Shown here piece after piece: positions 1 through 9,438 of a DNA stretch of 64,000 nucleotides. Source of the DNA: Rhynochetos jubatus (taxonomy: Eukaryota; Chordata; Aves; Eurypygiformes; Rhynochetidae). The notes beneath the pieces are model-generated. The model was not told the origin of the DNA. It saw nothing but the letters and a program-made list of their open reading frames with translations, and searched no databases. The DNA is taken from NCBI GenBank assembly GCA_027574665.1, contig CM050659.1, positions 997,001 to 1,061,000 of the forward strand, in the 5' to 3' direction. The translations under genes were made by a program, and so were the position numbers. Within the stretch, counting starts at the first letter, position 1; every line of letters starts with the position of its first letter.

Positions 1-320
1 CGGAGAGGCTCGAATGCGCGGCTCGTTGAAGCGTCTGCCCGAACACGGACATCTGAAGCAGCACTGTAATGCGACCAAACAGAAAGAGTTAGGAGAGAAT
101 TTCTTGTCCCTTCTTGCTGCGCCCTTGCAGAGCACTGCGTGCCAGAGCAGCCGGATCGCTGTGTTGCTTGCAATCTCCAGTTCCAACAGTGCCACAGTTC
201 CTCGGCAACAGAAAGAGCTAGGAAGGAATTGCTTACGCTGTTTTCTCTCGCTGTGCTCTAGCAGTTCGTTCCCTTTTCGGCAGAGCGCGGGACCGCTTGC
301 AAAGCTTAGAAACAAACCTC

Positions 321-341
321 TCCCTTTTCCTCCAAAAGGGA
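321..341. other. Perfect 8-bp-stem inverted repeat, once per monomer
   Basis: TCCCTTTT (321-328) and AAAAGGGA (334-341) are reverse complements separated by the loop CCTCC. With one mismatch the stem extends by two more pairs. It recurs every 472 bp and the stem is kept in nearly all units. Exceptions are units 33 and 39, which read CTCCTTTTTCC and so lose one C in the left arm. It could extrude as a hairpin or simply reflect the pyrimidine and purine composition. No following U-tract suggests a terminator. Confidence 0.7.
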
Positions 342-408
342 AAGAGCTACGAGGGAATTTCTTAGCGAAACCTTGTTTGTTTTGGCAGAGCACTGCATGC
401 CTCTGAAG

Positions 409-420
409 ACAGAGCTCTGT
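409..420. other. Perfect 12-bp palindrome ACAGAGCTCTGT, once per monomer
   Basis: ACAGAGCTCTGT is self-complementary and centred on a SacI site. It is present in every unit except those with the GGATCC variant (for example units 23, 28, 31, 76, 78, 84, 100, 102, 108, 116, 124, 134), where T to G at the last base shortens the perfect dyad to 10 bp. It sits immediately before the CCCGGG of the CENP-B-box-like motif. A dyad of this length could be a dimeric protein site; no function is shown. Confidence 0.7.
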
Positions 421-422
421 AT

Positions 423-439
423 CCCCGGGAAAGTCGAAA
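423..439 (-). promoter_or_regulatory. CENP-B-box-like motif, once per monomer (8 of 9 core bases)
   Basis: Read on the minus strand this is TTTCGACTTTCCCGGGG. The essential positions of the mammalian CENP-B box are NTTCGNNNNANNCGGGN (established knowledge). Here TTCG and CGGG are present at the right spacing, and only the central A is replaced by T, giving 8 of 9 core bases. The rest of the 17-bp consensus matches poorly. Variants seen across the window (CCCGCG, GAAAGTCG to GAAGGTCG at about 18367, GAAAGCC, GAAACCC) all fall at N positions, so the TTCG and CGGG halves persist. By rough calculation an 8-of-9 match is expected about 0.1 times by chance in 472 bp on both strands, so this is suggestive only. 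CENP-B is known mainly from mammals, and binding is not shown. Confidence 0.3.
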
Positions 440-468
440 TCCACAGGGTCACCTTCTCTGTGCTAACA

Positions 469-553
469 GGCTCGGAGAGGCTCGAATGCGCGGCTCGTTG
501 AAGCGTCTGCCCGAACACGGCCATCTGAAGCAGCACTGTAATGCGACCAAACA
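469..553. repeat. 85-bp remnant subunit completing the monomer
   Basis: The rest of the monomer, spanning the unit 1/unit 2 boundary, is 85 bp: one 43-bp and one 42-bp block, so 3 x 129 + 85 = 472. The second block (512-553) ends GCGACCAAACA, like the ends of the third blocks at 210 (GGCAACA) and 468 (GCTAACA), so it looks like a third-type block. The first block (GCTCGGAGAGG) weakly resembles the first-type word GCTAGGAAGG. The remnant is consistent with a fourth 129-bp subunit that lost about one 43-bp block. Similarity here is weaker than among the three full subunits. Confidence 0.5.
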
Positions 554-2832
554 GAAAGAGTTAGGAGAGAATTTCTTGTCCCTTCTTGCTGCGCCCTTGC
601 AGAGCACTGCGTGCCAGAGCAGCCGGATCGCTGTGTTGCTTGCAATCTCCAGTTCCAACAGTGCCACAGTTCCTCGGCAACAGAAAGAGCTAGGAAGGAA
701 TTGCTTATGCTGTTTTCTCTCGCTGTGCTCTAGCAGTTCGTTCCCTTTTCGGCAGAGCGCGGGACCGCTTGCAAAGCTTAGAAACAAAGCTCTCCCTTTT
801 CCTCCAAAAGGGAAAGAGCTACGAGGGAATTTCTTAGCGAAACCTTGTTTGTTTTGGCAGAGCACTGCATGCCTCTGAAGACAGAGCTCTGTATCCCCGG
901 GAAAGTCGAAAGCCACAGGGTCACCTTCTCTGTGCTAACAGGCTCGGAGAGGCTCGAATGCGCGGCTCGTTGAAGCGTCTGCCCGAACACGGACATCTGA
1001 AGCAGCACTGTAATGCGACCAAACAGAAAGAGTTAGGAGAGAATTTCTTGTCCCTTCTTGCTGCGCCTTTGCAGAGCACTGCGTGCCAGAGCAGCCGGAT
1101 CGCTGTGTTGCTTGCAATCTCCAGTTCCAACAGTGCCACAGTTCCTCGGCAACAGAAAGAGCTAGGAAGGAATTGCTTACGCTGTTTTCTCTCGCTGTGC
1201 TCTAGCAGTTCGTTCCCTTTTCGGCAGAGCGCGGGACCGCTTGCAAAGCTTAGAAACAAACCTCTCCCTTTTCCTCCAAAAGGGAAAGAGCTACGAGGGA
1301 ATTTCTTAGCGAAACCTTGTTTGTTTTGGCAGAGCACTGCATGCCTCTTAAGACAGAGCTCTGTATCCCCGGGAAAGTCGAAAGCCACAGGGTCACCTTC
1401 TCTGTGCTAACAGGCTCGGAGAGGCTCGAATGCGCGGCTCGTTGAAGCGTCTGCCCGAACACGGACATCTGAAGCAGCACTGTAATGCGACCAAACAGAA
1501 AGAGTTAGGAGAGAATTTCTTGTCCCTTCTTGCTGCGCCTTTGCAGAGCACTGCGTGCCAGAGCAGCCGGATCGCTGTGTTGCTTGCAATCTCCAGTTCC
1601 AACAGTGCCACAGTTCCTCGGCAACAGAAAGAGCTAGGAAGGAATTGCTTACGCTGTTTTCTCTCGCTGTGCTCTAGCAGTTCGTTCCCTTTTCGGCAGA
1701 GCGCGGGACCGCTTGCAAAGCTTAGAAACAAAGCTCTCCCTTTTCCTCCAAAAGGGAAAGAGCTACGAGGGAATTTCTTAGCGAAACCTTGTTTGTTTTG
1801 GCAGAGCACTGCATGCCTCTGAAGACAGAGCTCTGTATCCCCGGGAAAGTCGAAATCCACAGGGTCACCTTCTCTGTGCTAACAGGCTCGGAGAGGCTCG
1901 AATGCGCGGCTCGTTGAAGCGTCTGCCCGAACACGGACATCTGAAGCAGCACTGTAATGCGACCAAACAGAAAGAGTTAGGAGAGAATTTCTTGTCCCTT
2001 CTTGCTGCGCCCTTGCAGAGCACTGCGTGCCAGAGCAGCCGGATAGCTGTGTTGCTTGCAATCTCCAGTTCCAACAGTGCCACAGTTCCTCGGCAACAGA
2101 AAGAGCTAGGAAGGAATTGCTTACGCTGTTTTCTCTCGCTGTGCTCTAGCAGTTCGTTCCCTTTTCGGCAGAGCGCGGGACCGCTTGCAAAGCTTAGAAA
2201 CAAAGCTCTCCCTTTTCCTCCAAAAGGGAAAGAGCTACGAGGGAATTTCTTAGGGAAACCTTGTTTGTTTTGGCAGAGCACTGCATGCCTCTTAAGACAG
2301 AGCTCTGTATCCCCGGGAAAGTCGAAAGCCACAGGGTCACCTTCTCTGTGCTAACAGGCTCGGAGAGGCTCGAATGCGCGGCTCGTTGAAGCGTCTGCCC
2401 GAACACGGACATCTGAAGCAGCACTGTAATGCGACCAAACAGAAAGAGTTAGGAGAGAATTTCTTGTCCCTTCTTGCTGCGCCTTTGCAGAGCACTGCGT
2501 GCCAGAGCAGCCGGATCGCTGTGTTGCTTGCAATCTCCAGTTCCAACAGTGCCACAGTTCCTCGGCAACAGAAAGAGCTAGGAAGGAATTGCTTACGCTG
2601 TTTTCTCTCGCTGTGCTCTAGCAGTTCGTTCCCTTTTCGGCAGAGCGCGGGACCGCTTGCAAAGCTTAGAAACAAAGCTCTCCCTTTTCCTCCAAAAGGG
2701 AAAGAGCTACGAGGGAATTTCTTAGCGAAACCTTGTTTGTTTTGGCAGAGCACTGCATGCCTCTTAAGACAGAGCTCTGTATCCCCGGGAAAGTCGAAAT
2801 CCACAGGGTCACCTTCTCTGTGCTAACAGGCT

Positions 2833-5800
2833 CGGAGAGGCTGGAATGCGCGGCTCGTTGAAGCGTCTGCCCGAACACGGACATCTGAAGCAGCACTGTA
2901 ATGCGACCAAACAGAAAGAGTTAGGAGAGAATTTCTTGTCCCTTCTTGCTGCGCCTTTGCAGAGCACTGCGTGCCAGAGCAGCCGGATCGCTGTGTTGCT
3001 TGCAATCTCCAGTTCCAACAGTGCCACAGTTCCTCGGCAACAGAAAGAGCTAGGAAGGAATTGCTTGCGCTGTTTTCTCTCGCTGTGCTCTAGCAGTTCG
3101 TTCCCTTTTCGGCAGAGCGCGGGACCGCTTGCAAAGCTTAGAAACAAAGCTCTCCCTTTTCCTCCAAAAGGGAAAGAGCTACGAGGGAATTTCTTAGCGA
3201 AACCTTGTTTGTTTTGGCAGAGCACTGCATGCCTCTGAAGACAGAGCTCTGTATCCCCGGGAAAGTCGAAAGCCACAGGGTCACCTTCTCTGTGCTAACA
3301 GGCTCGGAGAGGCTCGAATGCGCGGCTCGTTGAAGCGTCTGCCCGAACACGGACATCTGAAGCAGCACTGTAATGCGACCAAACAGAAAGAGTTAGGAGA
3401 GAATTTCTTGTCCCTTCTTGCTGCGCCTTTGCAGAGCACTGCGTGCCAGAGCAGCCGGATCGCTGTGTTGCTTGCAATCTCCAGTTCCAACAGTGCCACA
3501 GTTCCTCGGCAACAGAAAGAGCTAGGAAGGAATTGCTTGCGCTGTTTTCTCTCGCTGTGCTCTAGCAGTTCGTTCCCTTTTCGGCAGAGCGCGGGACCGC
3601 TTGCAAAGCTTAGAAACAAACCTCTCCCTTTTCCTCCAAAAGGGAAAGAGCTACGAGGGAATTTCTTAGCGAAACCTTGTTTGTTTTGGCAGAGCACTGC
3701 ATGCCTCTGAAGACAGAGCTCTGTATCCCCGGGAAAGTCGAAATCCACAGGGTCACCTTCTCTGTGCTAACAGGCTCGGAGAGGCTCGAATGCGCGGCTC
3801 GTTGAAGCGTCTGCCCGAACACGGACATCTGAAGCAGCACTGTAATGCGACCAAACAGAAAGAGTTAGGAGAGAATTTCTTGTTCCTTCTTGCTGCGCCT
3901 TTGCAGAGCACTGCGTGCCAGAGCAGCCGGATCGCTGTGTTGCTTGCAATCTCCAGTTCCAACAGTGCCACAGTTCCTCGGCAACAGAAAGAGCTAGGAA
4001 GGAATTGCTTGCGCTGTTTTCTCTCGCTGTGCTCTAGCAGTTCGTTCCCTTTTCGGCAGAGCGCGGGACCGCTTGCAAAGCTTAGAAACAAACCTCTCCC
4101 TTTTCCTCCAAAAGGGAAAGAGCTACGAGGGAATTTCTTAGCGAAACCTTGTTTGTTTTGGCAGAGCACTACATGCCTCTTAAGACAGAGCTCTGTATCC
4201 CCGGGAAAGTCGAAAGCCACAGGGTCACCTTCTCTGTGCTAACAGGCTCGGAGAGGCTCGAATGCGCGGCTCGTTGAAGCGTCTGCCCGAACACGGACAT
4301 CTGAAGCAGCACTGTAATGCGACCAAACAGAAAGAGTTAGGAGAGAATTTCTTGTCCCTTCTTGCTGCGCCTTTGCAGAGCACTGCGTGCCAGAGCAGCC
4401 GGATCGCTGTGTTGCTTGCAATCTCCAGTTCCAACAGTGCCACAGTTCCTCGGCAACAGAAAGAGCTAGGAAGGAATTGCTTACGCTGTTTTCTCTCGCT
4501 GTGCTCTAGCAGTTCGTTCCCTTTTCGGCAGAGCGCGGGACCGCTTGCAAAGCTTAGAAACAAAGCTCTCCCTTTTCCTCCAAAAGGGAAAGAGCTACGA
4601 GGGAATTTCTTAGCGAAACCTTGTTTGTTTTGGCAGAGCACTGCATGCCTCTGAAGACAGAGCTCTGTATCCCCGGGAAAGTCGAAATCCACAGGGTCAC
4701 CTTCTCTGTGCTAACAGGCTCGGAGAGGCTCGAATGCGCGGCTCGTTGAAGCGTCTGCCCGAACACGGACATCTGAAGCAGCACTGTAATGCGACCAAAC
4801 AGAAAGAGTTAGGAGAGAATTTCTTGTCCCTTCTTGCTGCGCCCTTGCAGAACACTGCGTGCCAGAGCAGCCGGATCGCTGTGTTGCTTGCAATCTCCAG
4901 TTCCAACAGTGCCACAGTTCCTCGGCAACAGAAAGAGCTAGGAAGGAATTGCTTACGCTGTTTTCTCTCGCTGTGCTCTAGCAGTTCGTTCCCTTTTCGG
5001 CAGAGCGCGGGACCGCTTGCAAAGCTTAGAAACAAACCTCTCCCTTTTCCTCCAAAAGGGAAAGAGCTACGAGGGAATTTCTTAGCGAAACCTTGTTTGT
5101 TTTGGCAGAGCACTGCATGCCTCTGAAGACAGAGCTCTGTATCCCCGGGAAAGTCGAAAGCCACAGGGTCACCTTCTCTGTGCTAACAGGCTCGGAGAGG
5201 CTCGAATGCGCGGCTCGTTGAAGCGTCTGCCCGAACACGGACATCTGAAGCAGCACTGTAATGCGACCAAACAGAAAGAGTTAGGAGAGAATTTCTTGTC
5301 CCTTCTTGCTGCGCCCTTGCAGAGCACTGCGTGCCAGAGCAGCCGGATCGCTGTGTTGCTTGCAATCTCCAGTTCCAACAGTGCCACAGTTCCTCGGCAA
5401 CAGAAAGAGCTAGGAAGGAATTGCTTATGCTGTTTTCTCTCGCTGTGCTCTAGCAGTTCGTTCCCTTTTCGGCAGAGCGCGGGACCGCTTGCAAAGCTTA
5501 GAAACAAACCTCTCCCTTTTCCTCCAAAAGGGAAAGAGCTACGAGGGAATTTCTTAGCGAAACCTTGTTTGTTTTGGCAGAGCACTGCATGCCTCTTAAG
5601 ACAGAGCTCTGTATCCCCGGGAAAGTCGAAATCCACAGGGTCACCTTCTCTGTGCTAACAGGCTCGGAGAGGCTGGAATGCGCGGCTCGTTGAAGCGTCT
5701 GCCCGAACACGGACATCTGAAGCAGCACTGTAATGCGACCAAACAGAAAGAGTTAGGAGAGAATTTCTTGTCCCTTCTTGCTGCGCCTTTGCAGAGCACT

Positions 5801-7080
5801 GCGTGCCAGAGCAGCCGGATCGCTGTGTTGCTTGCAATCTCCAGTTCCAACAGTGCCACAGTTCCTCGGCAACAGAAAGAGCTAGGAAGGAATTGCTTGC
5901 GCTGTTTTCTCTCGCTGTGCTCTAGCAGTTCGTTCCCTTTTCGGCAGAGCGCGGGACCGCTTGCAAAGCTTAGAAACAAAGCTCTCCCTTTTCCTCCAAA
6001 AGGGAAAGAGCTACGAGGGAATTTCTTAGCGAAACCTTGTTTGTTTTGGCAGAGCACTGCATGCCTCTGAAGACAGAGCTCTGTATCCCCGGGAAAGTCG
6101 AAAGCCACAGGGTCACCTTCTCTGTGCTAACAGGCTCGGAGAGGCTCGAATGCGCGGCTCGTTGAAGCGTCTGCCCGAACACGGACATCTGAAGCAGCAC
6201 TGTAATGCGACCAAACAGAAAGAGTTAGGAGAGAATTTCTTGTCCCTTCTTGCTGCGCCTTTGCAGAGCACTGCGTGCCAGAGCAGCCGGATCGCTGTGT
6301 TGCTTGCAATCTCCAGTTCCAACAGTGCCACAGTTCCTCGGCAACAGAAAGAGCTAGGAAGGAATTGCTTGCGCTGTTTTCTCTCGCTGTGCTCTAGCAG
6401 TTCGTTCCCTTTTCGGCAGAGCGCGGGACCGCTTGCAAAGCTTAGAAACAAACCTCTCCCTTTTCCTCCAAAAGGGAAAGAGCTACGAGGGAATTTCTTA
6501 GCGAAACCTTGTTTGTTTTGGCAGAGCACTGCATGCCTCTGAAGACAGAGCTCTGTATCCCCGGGAAAGTCGAAATCCACAGGGTCACCTTCTCTGTGCT
6601 AACAGGCTCGGAGAGGCTGGAATGCGCGGCTCGTTGAAGCGTCTGCCCGAACACGGACATCTGAAGCAGCACTGTAATGCGACCAAACAGAAAGAGTTAG
6701 GAGAGAATTTCTTGTTCCTTCTTGCTGCGCCTTTGCAGAGCACTGCGTGCCAGAGCAGCCGGATCGCTGTGTTGCTTGCAATCTCCAGTTCCAACAGTGC
6801 CACAGTTCCTCGGCAACAGAAAGAGCTAGGAAGGAATTGCTTGCGCTGTTTTCTCTCGCTGTGCTCTAGCAGTTCGTTCCCTTTTCGGCAGAGCGCGGGA
6901 CCGCTTGCAAAGCTTAGAAACAAACCTCTCCCTTTTCCTCCAAAAGGGAAAGAGCTACGAGGGAATTTCTTAGCGAAACCTTGTTTGTTTTGGCAGAGCA
7001 CTGCATGCCTCTTAAGACAGAGCTCTGTATCCCCGGGAAAGTCGAAAGCCACAGGGTCACCTTCTCTGTGCTAACAGGCT
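2833..7080. repeat. Partial 6-monomer HOR (units 7-9 matching 13-15)
   Basis: Units 7, 8 and 9 match units 13, 14 and 15 at an offset of 2832 bp (6 x 472). Units 7 and 13 both have GGCTGGAATG, GCTTGCG and CTGAAG. Units 8 and 14 share GCTTGCG, AAACCTCTC and CTGAAG. Units 9 and 15 share the TTGTTCC variant and CTTAAG-GAAAGCC. They differ at a few sites: unit 9 has CACTACATG where 15 has CACTGCATG, and the base before GAATG. Units 2 and 12 also share the rare GCTTATGCTG. The pattern is imperfect, suggesting an older duplication partly erased by conversion. Confidence 0.6.
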
Positions 7081-7551
7081 CGGAGAGGCTCGAATGCGCG
7101 GCTCGTTGAAGCGTCTGCCCGAACACGGACATCTGAAGCAGCACTGTATGCGACCAAACAGAAAGAGTTAGGAGAGAATTTCTTGTCCCTTCTTGCTGCG
7201 CCTTTGCAGAGCACTGCGTGCCAGAGCAGCCGGATCGCTGTGTTGCTTGCAATCTCCAGTTCCAACAGTGCCACAGTTCCTCGGCAACAGAAAGAGCTAG
7301 GAAGGAATTGCTTGCGCTGTTTTCTCTCGCTGTGCTCTAGCAGTTCGTTCCCTTTTCGGCAGAGCGCGGGACCGCTTGCAAAGCTTAGAAACAAACCTCT
7401 CCCTTTTCCTCCAAAAGGGAAAGAGCTACGAGGGAATTTCTTAGCGAAACCTTGTTTGTTTTGGCAGAGCACTACATGCCTCTTAAGACAGAGCTCTGTA
7501 TCCCCGGGAAAGTCGAAAGCCACAGGGTCACCTTCTCTGTGCTAACAGGCT
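7081..7551. repeat. Unit 16: 471-bp monomer with 1-bp deletion
   Basis: At about 7147 the usual CACTGTAATGCG reads CACTGTATGCG, a loss of one A. The unit also carries the rare CACTACATG near 7471, shared with units 9 and 20. The deletion changes the frame of every spurious ORF crossing it. Confidence 0.9.
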
Positions 7552-8967
7552 CGGAGAGGCTCGAATGCGCGGCTCGTTGAAGCGTCTGCCCGAACACGGA
7601 CATCTGAAGCAGCACTGTAATGCGACCAAACAGAAAGAGTTAGGAGAGAATTTCTTGTCCCTTCTTGCTGCGCCTTTGCAGAGCACTGCGTGCCAGAGCA
7701 GCCGGATCGCTGTGTTGCTTGCAATCTCCAGTTCCAACAGTGCCACAGTTCCTCGGCAACAGAAAGAGCTAGGAAGGAATTGCTTGCGCTGTTTTCTCTC
7801 GCTGTGCTCTAGCAGTTCGTTCCCTTTTCGGCAGAGCGCGGGACCGCTTGCAAAGCTTAGAAACAAAGCTCTCCCTTTTCCTCCAAAAGGGAAAGAGCTA
7901 CGAGGGAATTTCTTAGCGAAACCTTGTTTGTTTTGGCAGAGCACTGCATGCCTCTGAAGACAGAGCTCTGTATCCCCGGGAAAGTCGAAATCCACAGGGT
8001 CACCTTCTCTGTGCTAACAGGCTCGGAGAGGCTCGAATGCGCGGCTCGTTGAAGCGTCTGCCCGAACACGGACATCTGAAGCAGCACTGTAATGCGACCA
8101 AACAGAAAGAGTTAGGAGAGAATTTCTTGTTCCTTCTTGCTGCGCCTTTGCAGAGCACTACGTGCCAGAGCAGCCGGATCGCTGTGTTGCTTGCAATCTC
8201 CAGTTCCAACAGTGCCACAGTTCCTCGGCAACAGAAAGAGCTAGGAAGGAATTGCTTGCGCTGTTTTCTCTCGCTGTGCTCTAGCAGTTCGTTCCCTTTT
8301 CGGCAGAGCGCGGGACCGCTTGCAAAGCTTAGAAACAAAGCTCTCCCTTTTCCTCCAAAAGGGAAAGAGCTACGAGGGAATTTCTTAGCGAAACCTTGTT
8401 TGTTTTGGCAGAGCACTGCATGCCTCTTAAGACAGAGCTCTGTATCCCCGGGAAAGTCGAAAGCCACAGGGTCACCTTCTCTGTGCTAACAGGCTCGGAG
8501 AGGCTCGAATGCGCGGCTCGTTGAAGCGTCTGCCCGAACACGGACATCTGAAGCAGCACTGTAATGCGACCAAACAGAAAGAGTTAGGAGAGAATTTCTT
8601 GTCCCTTCTTGCTGCGCCCTTGCAGAGCACTGCGTGCCAGAGCAGCCGGATCGCTGTGTTGCTTGCAATCTCCAGTTCCAACAGTGCCACAGTTCCTCGG
8701 CAACAGAAAGAGCTAGGAAGGAATTGCTTACGCTGTTTTCTCTCGCTGTGCTCTAGCAGTTCGTTCCCTTTTCGGCAGAGCGCGGGACCGCTTGCAAAGC
8801 TTAGAAACAAAGCTCTCCCTTTTCCTCCAAAAGGGAAAGAGCTACGAGGGAATTTCTTAGCGAAACCTTGTTTGTTTTGGCAGAGCACTGCATGCCTCTT
8901 AAGACAGAGCTCTGTATCCCCGGGAAAGTCGAAATCCACAGGGTCACCTTCTCTGTGCTAACAGGCT

Positions 8968-9438
8968 CGGAGAGGCTCGAATGCGCGGCTCGTTGAAGCG
9001 TCTGCCCGAACACGGACATCTGAAGCAGCACTGTATGCGACCAAACAGAAAGAGTTAGGAGAGAATTTCTTGTCCCTTCTTGCTGCGCCTTTGCAGAGCA
9101 CTGCGTGCCAGAGCAGCCGGATCGCTGTGTTGCTTGCAATCTCCAGTTCCAACAGTGCCACAGTTCCTCGGCAACAGAAAGAGCTAGGAAGGAATTGCTT
9201 GCGCTGTTTTCTCTCGCTGTGCTCTAGCAGTTCGTTCCCTTTTCGGCAGAGCGCGGGACCGCTTGCAAAGCTTAGAAACAAACCTCTCCCTTTTCCTCCA
9301 AAAGGGAAAGAGCTACGAGGGAATTTCTTAGCGAAACCTTGTTTGTTTTGGCAGAGCACTACATGCCTCTTAAGACAGAGCTCTGTATCCCCGGGAAAGT
9401 CGAAAGCCACAGGGTCACCTTCTCTGTGCTAACAGGCT
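8968..9438. repeat. Unit 20: second copy of the 471-bp variant monomer
   Basis: Unit 20 has the same one-A deletion as unit 16 (at about 9034), the same CACTACATG (near 9359) and the same CTTAAG and GAAAGCC, four units further on. Flanking units 17-19 do not match 21-23, so a single monomer seems to have been copied by conversion or a short exchange rather than a four-unit block duplicating. Confidence 0.85.

Larger units (their letters stand above)
82..468. repeat. Three 129-bp internal subunits within the monomer
   Basis: The word GAAAGAG(C/T)TA occurs at 82, 211 and 340, exactly 129 bp apart both times. Splitting each 129-bp subunit (82-210, 211-339, 340-468) into 43-bp thirds lines up related sequence without gaps. 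First thirds (82, 211, 340) share GAAAGAG-TA followed by a purine run and AATT-CTT: 26 of 43 match between subunits 1 and 2, and 21 of the first 24 between 1 and 3. Second thirds at 125 and 383 share GCAGAGCACTGC and match at 30 of 43. Third thirds at 168 and 297 both start TTGCAA and match at 22 of 43. The monomer therefore arose by amplification of a 129-bp unit, itself probably three 43-bp blocks. The 129-bp register is direct observation; the 43-bp ancestry is inference. Confidence 0.85.
1..472. repeat. Reference satellite monomer (unit 1)
   Basis: This is one full 472-bp unit in the phase used throughout. It has about 248 G+C of 472 and about 25 CpG by hand count, so CpG is not strongly depleted. 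The first ~60 bases are the most CpG-rich (about eight CpG). Recurrent variant sites among units are the C or G before GAATGCGCGG; ACGGACATC or ACGGCCATC; GCGCCC or GCGCCT; ATCGCTGTG or ACCGCTGCG; GCTTACG or GCTTGCG; AAACCTCTC or AAAGCTCTC; CTGAAG or CTTAAG; CTGTATCC or CTGGATCC; and GAAATCC or GAAAGCC. HindIII (AAGCTT), SacI (GAGCTC), SphI (GCATGC) and SmaI (CCCGGG) sites occur once per typical unit, so these enzymes should give a 472-bp ladder. HindIII is lost in units with AAGCCC or AAGATT. Confidence 0.97.

Noticed and set aside
18-36. GCTCGTTGAAGCGTCTG as a CENP-B box
   Set aside because: It resembles the consensus only with a one-base gap, and the CGGG half is absent; the site at 423-439 fits the core spacing better.
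321-341. Rho-independent terminator at the TCCCTTTT/AAAAGGGA hairpin
   Set aside because: The stem is short and A/T-rich, no T-run follows, and the context is a eukaryotic-type satellite.
14-406. 130-150-codon plus-strand ORF beginning MRGSLKRLPEHG, repeated in nearly every unit
   Set aside because: It recurs only because the DNA repeats. The monomer is not a multiple of three, amino-acid-changing variants are common, some units have a stop (CTGATTTC), and no protein family is recognisable.
449-916. 155-codon minus-strand ORF in nearly every unit
   Set aside because: It starts at GTG, overlaps the plus-strand frame across the same bases, ends in the next monomer and has no recognisable domain. 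It is a by-product of a stop-poor satellite.
7081-9438. 4-monomer HOR (units 16-19 and 20-23)
   Set aside because: Only units 16 and 20 match; the following units do not agree at this lag.
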